Shown here in pieces: positions 33,243 to 45,891 of a stretch of DNA of 64,000 nt (its first letter is position 1; each line of letters opens with the position of its first letter). Below the pieces are notes generated by a model. The model saw only the letters and a program-made list of their open reading frames with translations. It searched no databases and was not told the origin of the DNA. Both the position numbers and the translations under genes were made by a program. This DNA comes from Mastacembelus armatus (taxonomy: Eukaryota > Chordata > Actinopteri > Synbranchiformes > Mastacembelidae). The stretch is from contig NC_046653.1 of the NCBI RefSeq assembly GCF_900324485.2, positions 9,607,115-9,671,114 on the forward strand, read 5' to 3'.

Positions 33243-35695
33243 TCTCTTGGAGCTGTACCCCGTCTGAGTCATCACTGTCGTCATCTGAGCCCTGGGCCAA
33301 TAAGGGCATCAGAACTTTCGGGTTGTGTTTCTCTATAGTAGACGATATGAGTCTAACTGCGAGGGAACGCAGGCATGGAATGAAGCAGCACCCACAGGTG
33401 ACCAGGATCCCTACAAGCACAGCAATAGAAACTAATACAGACATAATGAGGTTTTTCCACTGACCAAACATAAAACAACAATCATTACAGTCAGGGTCGT
33501 AATGACCCCCAATACCTTCCCAACTCCAAACATCTCCGTTTTAACTCCCCAGTTGTTAAATAAACTATCTAACAATGGCTAAGCCTACACAATAAACTAA
33601 AATAAATCAACGGCTACAACTACCACTCAAAATCACAACCAACAATCCCTCAACGTTGCCTCCCTCTGCGCTCTAATTCGTCGGCTGGAGGCTTGGCACA
33701 CCTCTTGCTGGAGAGGGGTGCTGCTTTCACCCCCTCCCTTTAGGCCCGTGTCGGCCGCTGTTCCTCTTATCTTCGGACTGAGGGTGGACTACCTCAGTAC
33801 CTAGACCCAAACCTCTGGGATTATTCTGCCCCTTCGTGAGGAGGGTCCTTCTCTGCCTCAGCCGAGACAGAGGTATGTGATAGCAGGTCCTCCTGGACCT
33901 TGGTCAAAGATCTGGATGGCGGTTCTCCTGGTGCACACTGCAACCAGTGGTACCAGGTATCCCCTTTCCCCTTTAACCTCACTGCGTGGGATGTTCTTTC
34001 TGTCACCTGGTAGGGTCCTGTCCACCGTGGCTCTGACCACTTCCTTTTAATGACCTTCAGCAGCACCCAGTCGACATCGGGTGGAGTTTGTGTTCCGTCA
34101 CCGTGCTGGTCCGCCACCCGATGTGAGAAAGCTGAAACGAGAGCTTGCAGAAAGTTAAAATATGCTTTAGCTGACAGACCCTCATTCTCTACAATGGTTA
34201 CTGGGGTAGTGGTGTGGGGCCCTGGAAAAGTTCTCCCTGTTTGGAGTTCAAAAGGGGTAAACCCAGTGGATTGGTTAACAGAACAGCGTATGGACATGAG
34301 TGCCAATGGCAATGCATCAACCCAGTTCAATTTGGTCTGTGTACAGATTTTTGCCAATTTGGTTTTTACAGTTTGATTCATCCTTTCCACCTTTCCTTGA
34401 GACTGTGGATGATACACCGTTCCACACCCATGTTTCAAGCCCATCATGGCCTCCACCCTCTGCAAATCCTGTTCTTGAAATGTGTCCCATTATCTGACCT
34501 AATTTTCTCTGGGAAGCCATGGTTGGGGATGTAATAATTTATCAGGCATTTAATAACCGTGTTACTGTCTTCCCTCTTGGCGGGCCACGCTTCTGACCAC
34601 CCTGAATACGTATTCACACACATCAGTACGTACCTGTACCCTTGAACGGTGGTGCCCATGTCTGTGAAATCAATGACAATCTCTCGTCCAGGCCTGGTGA
34701 CGAGTGGATACCTACCGATCTCTGGTTTCACTGTCGGTCTGGTGTTGTACTTAGTGCAGATGTCACATTCCCTGACCAGCTATTTGGCCATATCTTTGAG
34801 ATATGGATGCCACCAATGCTCTAGGTTCTTCAACATCTGGGGTATCCCAACATGCCCCACCCCGTGAGCTTCCAAGAGGGCTGTCTTCCTAATTCTGGGA
34901 GGAAGTATGGGACGACCATCCGGCCCTCCCCACAATCCTTCTACCTCAGTAGCCCCTCTCTCTTTCCAAAGACTTCTCTCCTGGGGGGATCCCCCCTTTT
35001 GCAGTCTCTTGAGTTCCTCCAAGTTCGGTCTTTCTTTAATCTCTTGTGTCACCTCCAGCAGCATTAATTTAACTTGGTATCCCACTGCTTCCTTGGCTGC
35101 TTGGTCTACAGCCCGGTTTCCTTTTGCCGTAGGGCTGTTGGACTGATCGTGTCCCTTGCACTTGATCACTGCCACAGCTAGCGGTTCCAACAGGGCATCT
35201 GCTAGTTCTCTCATCTCTTTCTCATGTTTGATGGGCTGATTAGACGCTGTTAGGAACCCTGCTCTAAACCACTGTCCTAATTCAACATGTACGGCTCCTG
35301 TCGCATATGCTGAGTTTGTGTAGATGCTCACTTTTTGGCCCTTGCCCAATTTCAGAGCTGCCAGCACGGCCATCACTTCTGCCCTCTGTGCCGACTGTTC
35401 CAGCCTTTCTGCCACCCTTACCTGCAACTCCCCTCCTGTGTCTTCCACCACCGCATAAGCAGCATTCAACCCCTCTTTCTCATCTCTGAAACAGCAGCCA
35501 TCCGTATAAAGGTCACGTGCGTCCTGCAGTGGCGTGGCCTGCAGATCTGGGCACACTTTTTCCTCTTTCAGGACTTTTTCCTCGCACCTGTGGGCCTGTC
35601 CCGTCCAAATCCTGTCTGCCATGTTAATACCTTCATGTGTATATGAGATATGTGGTTCCTCCAGAATCCTGCTCAGCCTTTGTTGTCTGTCTCCA
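32792..35695 (-). mobile_element. Class I endogenous retrovirus relic, left arm
   Basis: Minus strand, in order: RNase H (LYTDGCCFRDEKEG, QSAQRAEVMAVLAAL, VIKCKGHDQSN; 35.6-35.1 kb), integrase (GHVGIPQMLKNLEHWWHP; DFTDMGTTVQGYRYVLMCV; SDNGTHFKN; YHPQSQGKVERMNQTVK), integrase C-terminus (33.9 kb), the membrane tail of env (VGILVTCGCCFIPCLRSL, 33.4 kb) and a 3' LTR at 33242-32792 with TG...CA ends. Gamma/epsilon-like by RNase H and integrase style. It is a broken 3' part; RT, gag and the 5' LTR are missing. It inserted into the outer flank of the OR5 unit, after CATAGCCAAC. Confidence 0.85.
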
Positions 35696-37470
35696 AGTTA
35701 AATTAATGCTGCTGGATGTGACACAAGAGACCTAACTTGGAGGAACTCAAGAGACTGCAAAAGGGGGCATCCCCCAGGAGAGAAGTCTATGGAAAGAGAG
35801 AGGGGCTACTGAGGTACAAGGATTGTGGAGGGGGCCAGATGGTCTTCCCATACTTCCTCCCGGAATTAGGAGGACAGCCCTCTTGGAAGCTCACGGGGTG
35901 GGGCATGTTGGTACAGCCCAAATGTTGAAGAACTTAGAGTAATGGTGGCATCCATATCTCAAAGATATAGCTAAAGAGCTGGTCAGGGAATGTGACATTT
36001 GTACCAAGTACAACACCAGACCGACAGTGAAACCAGAGATCGGTAGGTATCCACTCATTACCAGGCCTGGACGAGAGATTGTAATTGATTTCACAGATAT
36101 GGGCACCACCGTTCAAGGGTACAGGTACGTACTGATGTGTGTGGATGCGTATTCAGGGTGGCCAGAAGCGTGGTCCGCCAAAAGGGAAGACGGTAAAACG
36201 GTTGTTAAATGTTTGATAAATTATCATATCCCCAACCATGGTTTCCCAGAGAAAATTAGGTCAGATAATGGGACACATTTCAAGAATCAGGATTTGCAGA
36301 AGGTGGAGGCCATGATGGGGTTGAAACATGGGTGTGGAACGGTGTATCATCCACAGTCTCAAGGAAAGGTGGAAAGGATGAATCAAACTGTAAAAACTAA
36401 ATTGGCAAAAATCTGTGCACAGACTAAATTGAACTGGGTTGATGCATTGCCATTGGCACTCATGTCCATTCACTGTTCTGTTAACCAATCCACTGGGTTT
36501 ACCCCTTTCGAACTTCAAACAGGGAGACCCTTTCCAGGGCCCCACACCACTACCCCAGTAACCATTGTAGAGAGTGAGGGTCTGTCAGCCAAAGCATATT
36601 TTAACTTTCTACAAGCTCTCGTTTCAGCTTTCTCACATCGGGTGGCGGACCAGCACGGCGACGGAACACAAACTCCACCCGACGCCGACTGGGTGCTGCT
36701 GAAGGTGATCAAGAGGAAGTGGTCAGAGCCACGGTGGACAGGACCCTACCAGGTGACAGAAAGAACATCCCACGCAGTGAGGTTAAAGGGGAAAGGGGAC
36801 ACCTGGTACCACTGGTCGCAGTGTGCACCACGAGAACCGCCATCCAGATCTTTGACCAAGGTCCAGGAGGACCTGCTACCACATACCTCTGTCTCGGCTG
36901 AGGCAGAGAAGGACCCTCCTCAGAAAGGGGCAGAATAATCCCCGGAGAGCGAGTCAGGTACTGAGGTAGTCCTCCCTCAGTCTGAAGAAAGAAGAAGCCG
37001 TCCGAGAGGGAGGGGGTGAAAAAGAGCGCACCTCTCCAACAAGAGGTGTGCCAAGCCTCCAGCCGACGAATTAGAGCGCAGAGGGAGGCAGCCTCAAGGG
37101 ATTGTTGGTTGTGATTTTGAGGGGTAGTTTTAGCCTTTGATTTATTTAGTTTATTGTGTATGCTTAGCCATTATTAGATAGTTTAGTTAACAATTGGGGA
37201 CTTAAAGCGGAGGATTTGGGAAGGTATTGGGTGTCCTTACGACCCTGACTGTAATGATTGTTGTGTGTTTGGTTCTGTATTAGTTTCTATTGCTGTGTTT
37301 GTGGGGGTCTTAGTCACCTGTGGGTGCTGCTTCATTCCATGCCTGCGTTCCCTCACAGTTAGGCTTATATCGTCTACTATAGAGAAACATGACCCGAAAG
37401 TTCTGATGCCCTTATTGGCCCAGGGCTCAGATGACGACAGTGATGACCTAGACGGGGTACAGCTCTGTGG
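35695..37470 (+). mobile_element. Class I retrovirus relic, right arm, inverted
   Basis: The same family as the left arm but on the plus strand: it begins at the integrase N-terminal region (35.7 kb), continues through the integrase core (DFTDMGTTVQGYRYVLMCV; SDNGTHFKN; YHPQSQGKVERMN), the integrase C-terminus to about 36.94 kb and the env membrane tail (37.27-37.46 kb), and stops before any LTR. With the left arm it forms an inverted repeat with arms of about 1.7 kb around a spacer of about 0.6 kb. Broken. Confidence 0.85.
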
Positions 37471-37474
37471 ATCT

Positions 37475-38110
37475 CGAGACTCAGCTGTGTCCCTTGTTTT
37501 TTGCTTAATGTGGATGTTGCCTTGTTAAAAGTCCACTTAGGGTAGCCACAGTTTTTGAGGGCTGTCTTCAAATGTGTGACCTCCTTACTCTTGGCCTCCA
37601 TGGAGGTAGGGATGTTCTTTGCTCTGTGGCATGAAGTCCTGATGACTCCTAGTTTGTGTTGCAGTGGATGATGGGAGTCAAAAAGAAGGTATTGGTCTGT
37701 GTGTGTGGATTTCCTGTAGACTTCTATCTCTAAGTTACCATCAAACACAATGACAACCTCACAGTCCAAAAAGGCTCGCCTGTTCTTTTTGGTGTCCTCT
37801 CTGGTGAATTTGATGTTTGCGTCTACTGCATTGATGTGATCTGTGAAGGCTTGAACTTCGTGGCTCTTGCTTTTCTCCCAAGTGCCATCCACATATCTGA
37901 ACCAATGGGTCGGTGCCATCCATGTGAAGAAGCTGAGAGCTTTCTTTTCCACTTCTTCCATGTACAGATTGGCAATGATGGTTGATACAGGGGAGCCCAT
38001 GGCATATCCATGCTTCTGCCTGTAAAATTCACCTCTCTATTGTATGTGGTGTTCAGCCAAAGGTCCAATAGCAGACAAATTTAGTAGGAACTCCGCTTGC
38101 AGACTTTAAC
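37475..38110 (-). mobile_element. Penelope-like element RT fragment
   Basis: The minus strand encodes GSPVSTIIANLYMEE, then FRYVDGTW, INAVDANIKFTREDTKKN, FLDCEVVI, VYRKSTHTDQYLLFDSHHP and VIRTSCHRA. This string of motifs is that of Penelope-like RTs of the fish Poseidon/Neptune type. The catalytic pair reads YVDG instead of YVDD, so the fragment is dead. The GIY-YIG endonuclease is not seen. It abuts the right retroviral arm. Confidence 0.8.
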
Positions 38111-39586
38111 AAAAGGTGGAAGCAGTCATTATATCTGTGTCAGTCTACGTGACTCTGTTCAGTTACCTGAATAAAAATAATGATGTTAGGAGAAAACAAA
38201 ACATAAAAATTTATCCCAGGCTTACTGACAGTGCAAAGCTCAAGCTACAACTGAACCTAAGCCTTTGGTGTGACAGCACTACACTTTGTACCTTTGCCAT
38301 CCTCCTTGACAATCAGCTGAATGCAGCTGTTTCTTTGAAATGACACAGGGTGACTGAAAATGTAGACTAGGATAGTAATTTGGGAGAATTGATTTAAAGT
38401 AGACTGTGCAGTGATATACTGTTAAACCTCCTGTCTCCCCTCTCTATGGTCAGTTATATTGTGTTTTAATGAAGCTCACTTTACAATATTTTTTGCTGAT
38501 AAAACTAAAGACAATATATGGTTGTGACTGCAAGGGCCTGCTAACAGATTTGAAATAAGTGTTTATAAAGATGTTTAAATTATAGCAAACTGTACGTAAT
38601 GTTTACTCAGGGTTACTCATGTTTGAACAGGGCACTGCAAACACACTGCAGTGAAAACATATGAGGTTTTGAATGACTATAACCTTGGTGTCTCTGTATT
38701 ACTTACTCAGAGCAGTATATTTTAATATTTGAGGAGTACTCCAAAATCCAAACCAGTCAATATGAAGGATATGCAGCAAAACTAAGATTATTGTTCAGGT
38801 GTCAACCATTAGTATTTATACTAAAGTGTTTTGAACAAGATAGCACAGAAAGACATACAGCCAGAGAACTTTGCATTACAGTAGTCATTTTAAAGTTACA
38901 AATGTGTCTGTAGTAGTGTAGTAGGCTACAATAATTTACCACAACTGTCCATAAATACAATTTTTCTGTGCGCTCACAGAATGATTTATGTCCAAATAAA
39001 GGGTAAACTGTTGTCTTGTAAACGGAATATTTCTCTGACTGCATATTTCTTACTCTATCAGACATCATATAAAATAACAGTAGATACTTTATCAAGCAAA
39101 TGTTATAACTGAAGGAAACAATGGTCAGAGTTAAACATTAGGCAAAGCTACTTCATGAAATGACACATTTTATACTTTGATATTCTGGATAAGGTGAGAA
39201 AGTGTATAGAACATTTTTTTCACTTGTAAAGTAGAAAGTCACCAGAAGACCTGAAAATCATTCTAGTCTTCTTTAAGAATTAGTTGCTAAGTCCAATCTC
39301 TTAGTAGCATCATTTCAGTGACATTTAATAAGTATATTGAGGCATTAAACTTATATGCAATATATTCTACATACTGCTGACTGCATCATAGGCTGGTCTT
39401 TTGCTCACTATTGACATACTGCACCTGGAGCATGGCAATTTAAAATTAAATTTACTGTTTTTTGGTTTGACCCTGATCCAGACAGACCTTACTGGTTACA
39501 AAAAATAATTCAAAGATGTCATATGTGACTATGTTCATTACAAACATTTCTGATCTTTTATGTATTGTAAGTGTCTGTAGGAATGA
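38111..39586. other. 3' flank of OR6
   Basis: No gene. From about 38870 the sequence follows the flank downstream of OR4 (AGTAGTCAT, CAAATGTG, AGTGTAG), with much divergence. 38111-38860 shows nothing I can assign. Confidence 0.5.
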
Positions 39587-40522
39587 TTAAGGGGAAGATT
39601 TTAAACATGACAACATCTTGAAAATGTTTTTTCTAATTTCTGGTAATTTCAGGCCATACACAAGAGGATTTAGAAGTGGAGGAATCATTACAAACTCCAG
39701 TGATACAATTACAGAATAAAGTGGGCTTAGCTTTTCAAGATTAACACGACTTAAGGCAATATCGCAAAAAACAGAAACAGAATAAGTGACAAATGAAATG
39801 GTATGTGGTAAACATGTTTGGAAGACTTTGCTTCTGAATTCAGATGAGATTTTCCTGCACACAAGTATAAGTATTTGAAAGTAAGTATACAAGCCATAGA
39901 TCAGGGGTAAAATTAGTTCAGTTACAGTTACAACCAAGCCAACAATATTGTTGACAACAGTGGTAACACATGACAGTTTAGCAATATTCCAGATGGCACA
40001 GTATATTTTTTCAATGTTGTTGCCACACAAAGGAAGCTTGATGGCCAGATAAAGGCATAATGCAATACAAAAGGTTGGACATATCCAGGCAAAGGCTGCC
40101 AACTTACAGACTGTTCTAGAAGTCATCTTGTTGTGATAGTGCAAGGGTTCACACACAGCGACATATCTATCATAGGCCATAATGGCCAGGATGCTCATTT
40201 CATGGAAAGCGTATGTGTAAATGATATAAATCTGAGTAAAACAAGCAGGACGTGAGATCAAATGTGTATCAGACAGAAGGTCCATGAGGAATCTGGGGAA
40301 GAAACCAGTAGAGCCATACAGAGAGTTGACTGACAAAAATGCAATAAATACATACATGGGCTCATGTAGTGTTCTTTCCCGTGATATTACCAGTATTATC
40401 ACAAGATTAGTAGAGACAATAATGGCAAACAACAGGAAGCACACCACAAAGGCTGGATATCGACAATATCCAATGTTCACATACATGGTGAGGTTAAACT
40501 GAAACACTGTTTCATTTTCCAT
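39587..40522 (-). CDS. Odorant receptor OR6 (subfamily B)
   Basis: Intact 311-residue receptor from the conserved MENETVFQF start; an in-frame ATG five codons upstream (40537) would add MSVYK and cannot be excluded. One extra residue relative to its paralogues lies at the end of TM5 (YFQILILVCRK versus YFRIILVCRK). MAYDRYVAVC, LPLCGNNIEKIYC, FRSKVFQTCLPH and PPLLNPLVYG are intact. TM4 is distinct (CPTFCIALCLYL versus CPTFSVGLCLYL). Confidence 0.97.
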   Translation of the reverse strand: MENETVFQFNLTMYVNIGYCRYPAFVVCFLLFAIIVSTNLVIILVISRERTLHEPMYVFIAFLSVNSLYGSTGFFPRFLMDLLSDTHLISRPACFTQIYIIYTYAFHEMSILAIMAYDRYVAVCEPLHYHNKMTSRTVCKLAAFAWICPTFCIALCLYLAIKLPLCGNNIEKIYCAIWNIAKLSCVTTVVNNIVGLVVTVTELILPLIYGLYTYFQILILVCRKISSEFRSKVFQTCLPHTISFVTYSVSVFCDIALSRVNLEKLSPLYSVIVSLEFVMIPPLLNPLVYGLKLPEIRKNIFKMLSCLKSSP

Positions 40523-40769
40523 TTTATAGACTGACATTAAACAATCTTTAAACTCCCTGAGTTCCTCTTGACATGATATCTTTTCCTGTCTCTTATCTAT
40601 TATTGATCCTGGAAATCATCATCTCTGTAAATTAGATCCAGAAAGGTGTAAAATTGACTGAGCACTGATTGAGTATTTACGGTTACTTTTCTATGCAAAC
40701 AAAAAAAAATATGTAGAAATAACTATGGTCAAAATTTTAAAAAATTAACACATCCCTTTTTTAATATCA

Positions 40770-40960
40770 TGACAATAAATACCTGCCACTTTCAAAAACA
40801 TTTTCAGTACATGTTACTTGAGCACTGCTAGTGCAGTGGGCAGCCGATGTTCATTTTATTTTATGGTGGGGTTAACAAGAGGACTTATACATTGGAAATC
40901 AGAGATTGGTTGACTTGGTTGACTGTCAATATGGAAAATAAATGCTCAGTGGAATAACGT
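40770..40960 (-). promoter_or_regulatory. OR6 upstream block: CCAAT, TATA-like, 5' exon
   Basis: A more diverged copy of the OR3-OR5 block: inverted ATTGGTT at 40905-40911, TATA-like AAAATAAAATG at 40864-40851, GCACTGCTAGTGCAG, donor-like GGCAG|GTATTTATT near 40781 and the distal GCTCAGTGGAATAACG at 40937-40960. Retention of these islands while surrounding bases changed supports function. Confidence 0.5.
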
Positions 40961-42239
40961 CACCATTGGCATTATGTTTGATGAGCATGTTTTTCAGTCA
41001 CACGTTTTCACAATAACTTTTCTGCATAATCCTGGAGGAGTTTGAAGCTTATTCTAAATGCAGTAAACAACCTGTTTCATAGAAAAAAAATTACCTAAGG
41101 CTCCACTTTCTCCTAATACTCCAGTAATGTGTAACATACTAAAGTAAATCCTTTGAAATGTTGCTGTTCAACTAGATGAGCTTGAATTCAGAACACAGAT
41201 CACAAAAAAATTAAGCAAATTTGGGTTGTGAACAAACTAGGATTAATGGGAACCTGGGCTGCAGAGATTGGTCTTGTATTGACTGGGAATAATTTGGCAA
41301 ACAGGAAAGAGCAGGGACAGACAGCAGGAGGATGACAGAGCCTGATGTTTGAGAGGAAATCAGGTCCTGACAGGTCATGCGAATTGATTACCAGGGAACT
41401 TTTGGGATGTGGGAGTTAGCTGGCAGGATTGGTGTGATGCAGACTGAGAGAGGGAGTTAACCAGGGACTAGCAGATGACTTAGTCTGAAGGAGGCTGAGT
41501 CGTATTCAGGAAGGCAGATAGGCTAGTTTGCAGACTGAACAGCTAGGAGGAGACAGGTGGCTTCGTTGGGCCAGGCTGAGACAAGATCGGGTTAACTAGT
41601 AGACTGGCCAGTTCAAGACATTAAAGAGAAACCAAGTTGGGTTTGGCAGGTTAAGACCAGTGAGGGGCCCAGGGAACATTACGGTGAGAGGTTTGCAGGA
41701 ACAATTAAAAGGTTACCTTGCTGGTAGGAAACAATCCTCAAATGTAAACAGGGCCAGCAGCACAGGACTCTGGCACAAGATGATGAGAGACAATGTGGTC
41801 CTGGTTTTTATAGTGAAACACAAGCAGAAAACATGGCACAGGTGAACAAGATAATGACTGAAATAAATGTGCCAGAATTAGGGGTAAAAGTAAAGGATAT
41901 AAAGTTTTTCAAAATAAAAGCCTGAAGTTAGCATGGATCTTGACACCTGTAAAACCATCTGTGGGCTGCATATGGCATTCAGAAGTTTATTTTTTCCAGA
42001 CGCCCGGCACATGCAAGCAGAGCAGTGCTGTGAACCAACAAAGCTAGGAATTTTTTCATGGTACCGTCCACAATGTCATCCCAGTGGAAATATTAATTAT
42101 AATTACTAGACCTAAATTTTAAGTTTTCAATATTTTTCCTTTTACAAGAAAAATATTACTAACTACTAATACAACTGATACAACTAACCAAATACCAAAT
42201 ACAACTAACCAGTTAATGACTATTAAATCACACACCCCT
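40961..42239. other. No gene recognised
   Basis: Intergenic between OR6 and an L2 LINE. 41230-41940 is purine-rich with GGCAG and CTGAG words and looks like the degraded inner part of some element, but no end or domain is visible. Confidence 0.4.
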
Positions 42240-44450
42240 TCCCCGCCCTCTGACTCTGCTTCTTTCCCTTCTGTGAGTATGCATGCCACTACCAAGATCG
42301 CCCCCAACTGTCCACAGTCCAATATCATGTTGCATGGGTTTCCCATAAGGACTGTTATTTGGGACAGATACACTTGTTATACCACTGTTTTAAAAACAGG
42401 TGTTGTCCATCAAAATCTGATCCCTATTTCTGAAATGGCCTCTTGTCAACCCACCACGGTGACACCACCAATTAGATTTGCTCTCTTAATGCTCTCTCAG
42501 TGGTCTTTCATTCTTAATGATTGAATTTCATCCCACAAACTAGAATTTTTGTTCATAACTGAAACCTGGTTAACTGTTGGTGATATCTGTCCTCTTGGTT
42601 ATCTGTGCTCTTCCCATCATAGTTTTCTAAATTCACCTAGAATGTCAGGCTGTGGTGGTGACATAGCCACAATCTTCAATAACTGTTTAAAAAGCAGACT
42701 CTTGCCTGTTCTGGTCTTTTCACCTTGTGAGGTGCAACTTTTAATTCTAAATGCAAACATCCACATACTATGTGCGTTAGTGTCTAGGCCCCCAAAATCC
42801 TCCAGTAACTTTATCCAGCATAAACCCACCAGTTGCTGCTGCTTCGATCTCTGCTCCCTCAACAGAATTGTGTGAGAAATTCTTAAATTTCTAAGTTTGA
42901 TGATATAAGAGCCAACATCCCCAAACCTGCTTCTGTTCACCCTGAGATGTACCACCCTCCAACAGTTCACACCAGCATCACTCTCCCAGTTGTCTGAAGT
43001 TGTCTCCTGTATGAAGTTAACACACTGTCCATTCGATGTCCTCATCACACCTCTTTAAAGAGGTTTTTACCACAATCAGCCACCTCATCCTAGCCATAAT
43101 AAACCGTTGAACTGTGGTACTGTCCCATCCCCTCTCAAGCACGCCGTACAGCCTCTCCTAAAGAAGCCCAACCTCGATCCCAATGATGTAAAGAACTACA
43201 GGCCCATTTCCAAATTACCATTTAACTCCAGAATTCTGGGGAAAAAATTGTTTTCCAACAATTATCCTCCTTTTTAAATTCTAACAATATTTTTGACAAA
43301 TTTCAGCCTGGTCTCAGAGTCTTGCACAGCACCAAATCTGCCCTGCTTAAGGTCCTGAATGACATCCTTTTCTGTATTGACTCTGAATCCTGCACCATCT
43401 TAGTTGTGCTTGATTTATGTTGACACAACTGACCACAGCATCCTTCTGAACCGCCTTAAGGATAGAGTTGGCCTGCAGGGCCTGGTTCTAGGCTGGTTCT
43501 CTTCCTATCTGTCTGATAGAACATTTTCAGTTAAACTGGGAAATTAGTCCTCTTCTTCTGCTACCCTGAGCTGTGGCATCACAAGGATCTATCCTGGGCC
43601 CTCTATTATTTCCACTGTATATGCTTCTTCTCAGCTCCACGTACAACATTCAGTACTATTGTTATGCAGACGATACAAAACTCTTCCTTCCCATCTCACC
43701 CAAACATAACTGCGCTGTGACAAACCTGGTTTACTGTTTTAAAGAGCTGAAAATTTGCATGCCTTGAAATTTCCTACAACTAAATGTTAATAAAACAGAG
43801 GTTATTCTTTTTCGTTCACAAAGGTTAGATGAAGCACTTGGTACATTAGCTACTAACCTGCACCCTGTAGTGAAGAATGTTGGGGTTTGGTTGAACAGCT
43901 CACTGAAACAAACAAGTAAACAGTGTGGCAAAATGGAGTTATTATCATCTGAGAAAAATAGAAAGGGTTAAATCGCATACTGTTTTAGACTCGATTACTG
44001 CAATTCTCTCAATTCAGTTTTAAGCCAGGCTAACATAGCCAAGCTACAACTTGCTGCGGCACGCCTCTTTACAGGAACCAAAAAAATGAAACATATTACT
44101 CCCATTCTTGCAAACTTGCACTGGTTGCCTGTGAAATTTAGAATTGATTTTAAATTTTTACTTTTTGTTTTTAAAGCCCTTCATGGGTTCCAACATCACT
44201 GATCTGCTTACACCACCCCACACCGAGGTCACTCAGGTCATCATTGCTTATTACTTTTAATTTACACCTGTTGTTTTGAAGTTCATTTAATTGATCATTT
44301 TTGTGTTTTATGTTTTTTGATTGTTTGATCTACCTTGTGTATTTGTACCTGCCTCACCTCTATATTGTCTGGAAAGCAATTTGGGTCAACTTCTGTTGTT
44401 TTTAAATGTGCTATATAAATAAAATTAAGTTGACTTGACTTGACTTAAAA
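42240..44450 (+). mobile_element. L2-type LINE, decayed
   Basis: Plus strand: endonuclease (FITETWLTVGDICPLGYLCSS, CALVSRPPKSSSNFIQ; 42.5-42.8 kb), RT ([64 protein letters not shown]; 43.2-43.7 kb), C-terminus (LHWLPVKFRI, FKALHGF) and 3' tail CTATATAAATAAAATTAAGT with TGACT repeats at 44410-44450. The segment between endonuclease and RT is missing. Multiple frame breaks. Confidence 0.85.
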
Positions 44451-45891
44451 AGTGTCTTTTTTATCAGTACTAGGAAACCACTGAATTACTGCCTTACTGC
44501 TTTAAACATCCATTTATACATTTATAGACCCATTCAGCTACTGGGAAAGGAAGCGACTGTTGAACTGTGCTTAGCATTTCTGTAGTGTAAATAGAAAGCA
44601 GCATAAACTTAGTTTGTAGTATAAACTCTCTGGATGTTCACATCCCATAATCTGTGTGTGAGAATTAGATTTCATTTAATTCCATTGTTAGGGATCATAT
44701 GACCATAACACTCTCAGTCATTTTATTTATGAAACACACAATCTCTTGAATAAACTTGATTTCTGTTCTTCCTTAACTTTGACATTATATTATTGTTATA
44801 CAATATGCTGTGGTGCAGCTCTAACAGATCAAGTTTTATACTTTGATGACATCCTTAAGGTACTGTTAGGTGTGGACAAGCCAGCTGATATAATCTCATT
44901 TCAATACAATAATTTGGGGTCATTAAAAACTCATGTTTAAAAGTTTTAGTTACCATTTTTCTAATCATGTTGTAGTTACATGTTAATATTTTGCCACAAA
45001 TCTTATCATAGGCTTATAATTTCCTAACTACAACTATGACAAAGTGGTTTAGTAATTTTAAATCACAGTCATAAAGCTTCTGTTGTACATTATTGTTTTT
45101 TCAGCACTACAGCTGAACTAACCTTATGTGAGGTCTACATTACATGACATTGTAAGCATTGTTAACATAAGTATAGGTATTAGTGCAACTTTGAGCTTTT
45201 AGCATTTCAATACCAAACAGTTTTGGTCACTGTGGGTTAAGTTACTGTAGGACTTAGTTTCTCCCTTAGCTGAGGTTAATTCATCAATCTACATTGGATA
45301 CTTTATGTGCCTGCTCATCTATTCTTCCTGGGTTTTGTACTCAAACTAAAAATATTTTGAGATTATATTTGTTTTAATATAAATTTGCCAAGGGCAAAGG
45401 TTATGTTTTGTTTCTATATCCTACTTAAAGATTATATTTTAAGACTTCTCCACTTCAGGCATCGCAGTGAGGAAGTAAGGCATTAACACTTTGTGTTGTT
45501 TGTGTAATCAACTACTGTAACTGCTGCCTGGCTTTTCTTTGTAAAGGGACACCTTAGAAACAGATTTTGCTGTTCAGTCAGAGCTCAGTATTGTTACAGC
45601 TATAGCATAGGTGTCATCATTATCAGAATCAATGTCCTCAACTGTGATCTGAGAGACTTTCAGCTTTTTCAAAAATGTAATACACAATATTGACACACAT
45701 CTCTATGATCAGTTTATGTATTGGAAAAAACATTAAATTACTGAAAAAGCATAGAATGTATTCATCTTTACTTCAAGCAATATTAAGCTTTTTTATATAT
45801 GACATAAAATTTCACATTATGTCATTGTACTTGCACATCTTCTATGGGTTTCGTTCACATGAGCAATGCAGACTGTTTCTAAAATAAATCT
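44451..45891. other. No gene recognised
   Basis: AT-rich intergenic stretch between an L2 LINE and OR7. Small open frames have no domain; no repeat family is assigned. Confidence 0.45.

Noticed and set aside
33238-33471. Small membrane protein gene
   Set aside because: The same sequence appears in the inverted arm after integrase; it is the env tail of a retroviral relic.
42549-42875. Host endonuclease-like gene
   Set aside because: It is the endonuclease part of an L2 LINE whose RT and tail follow.
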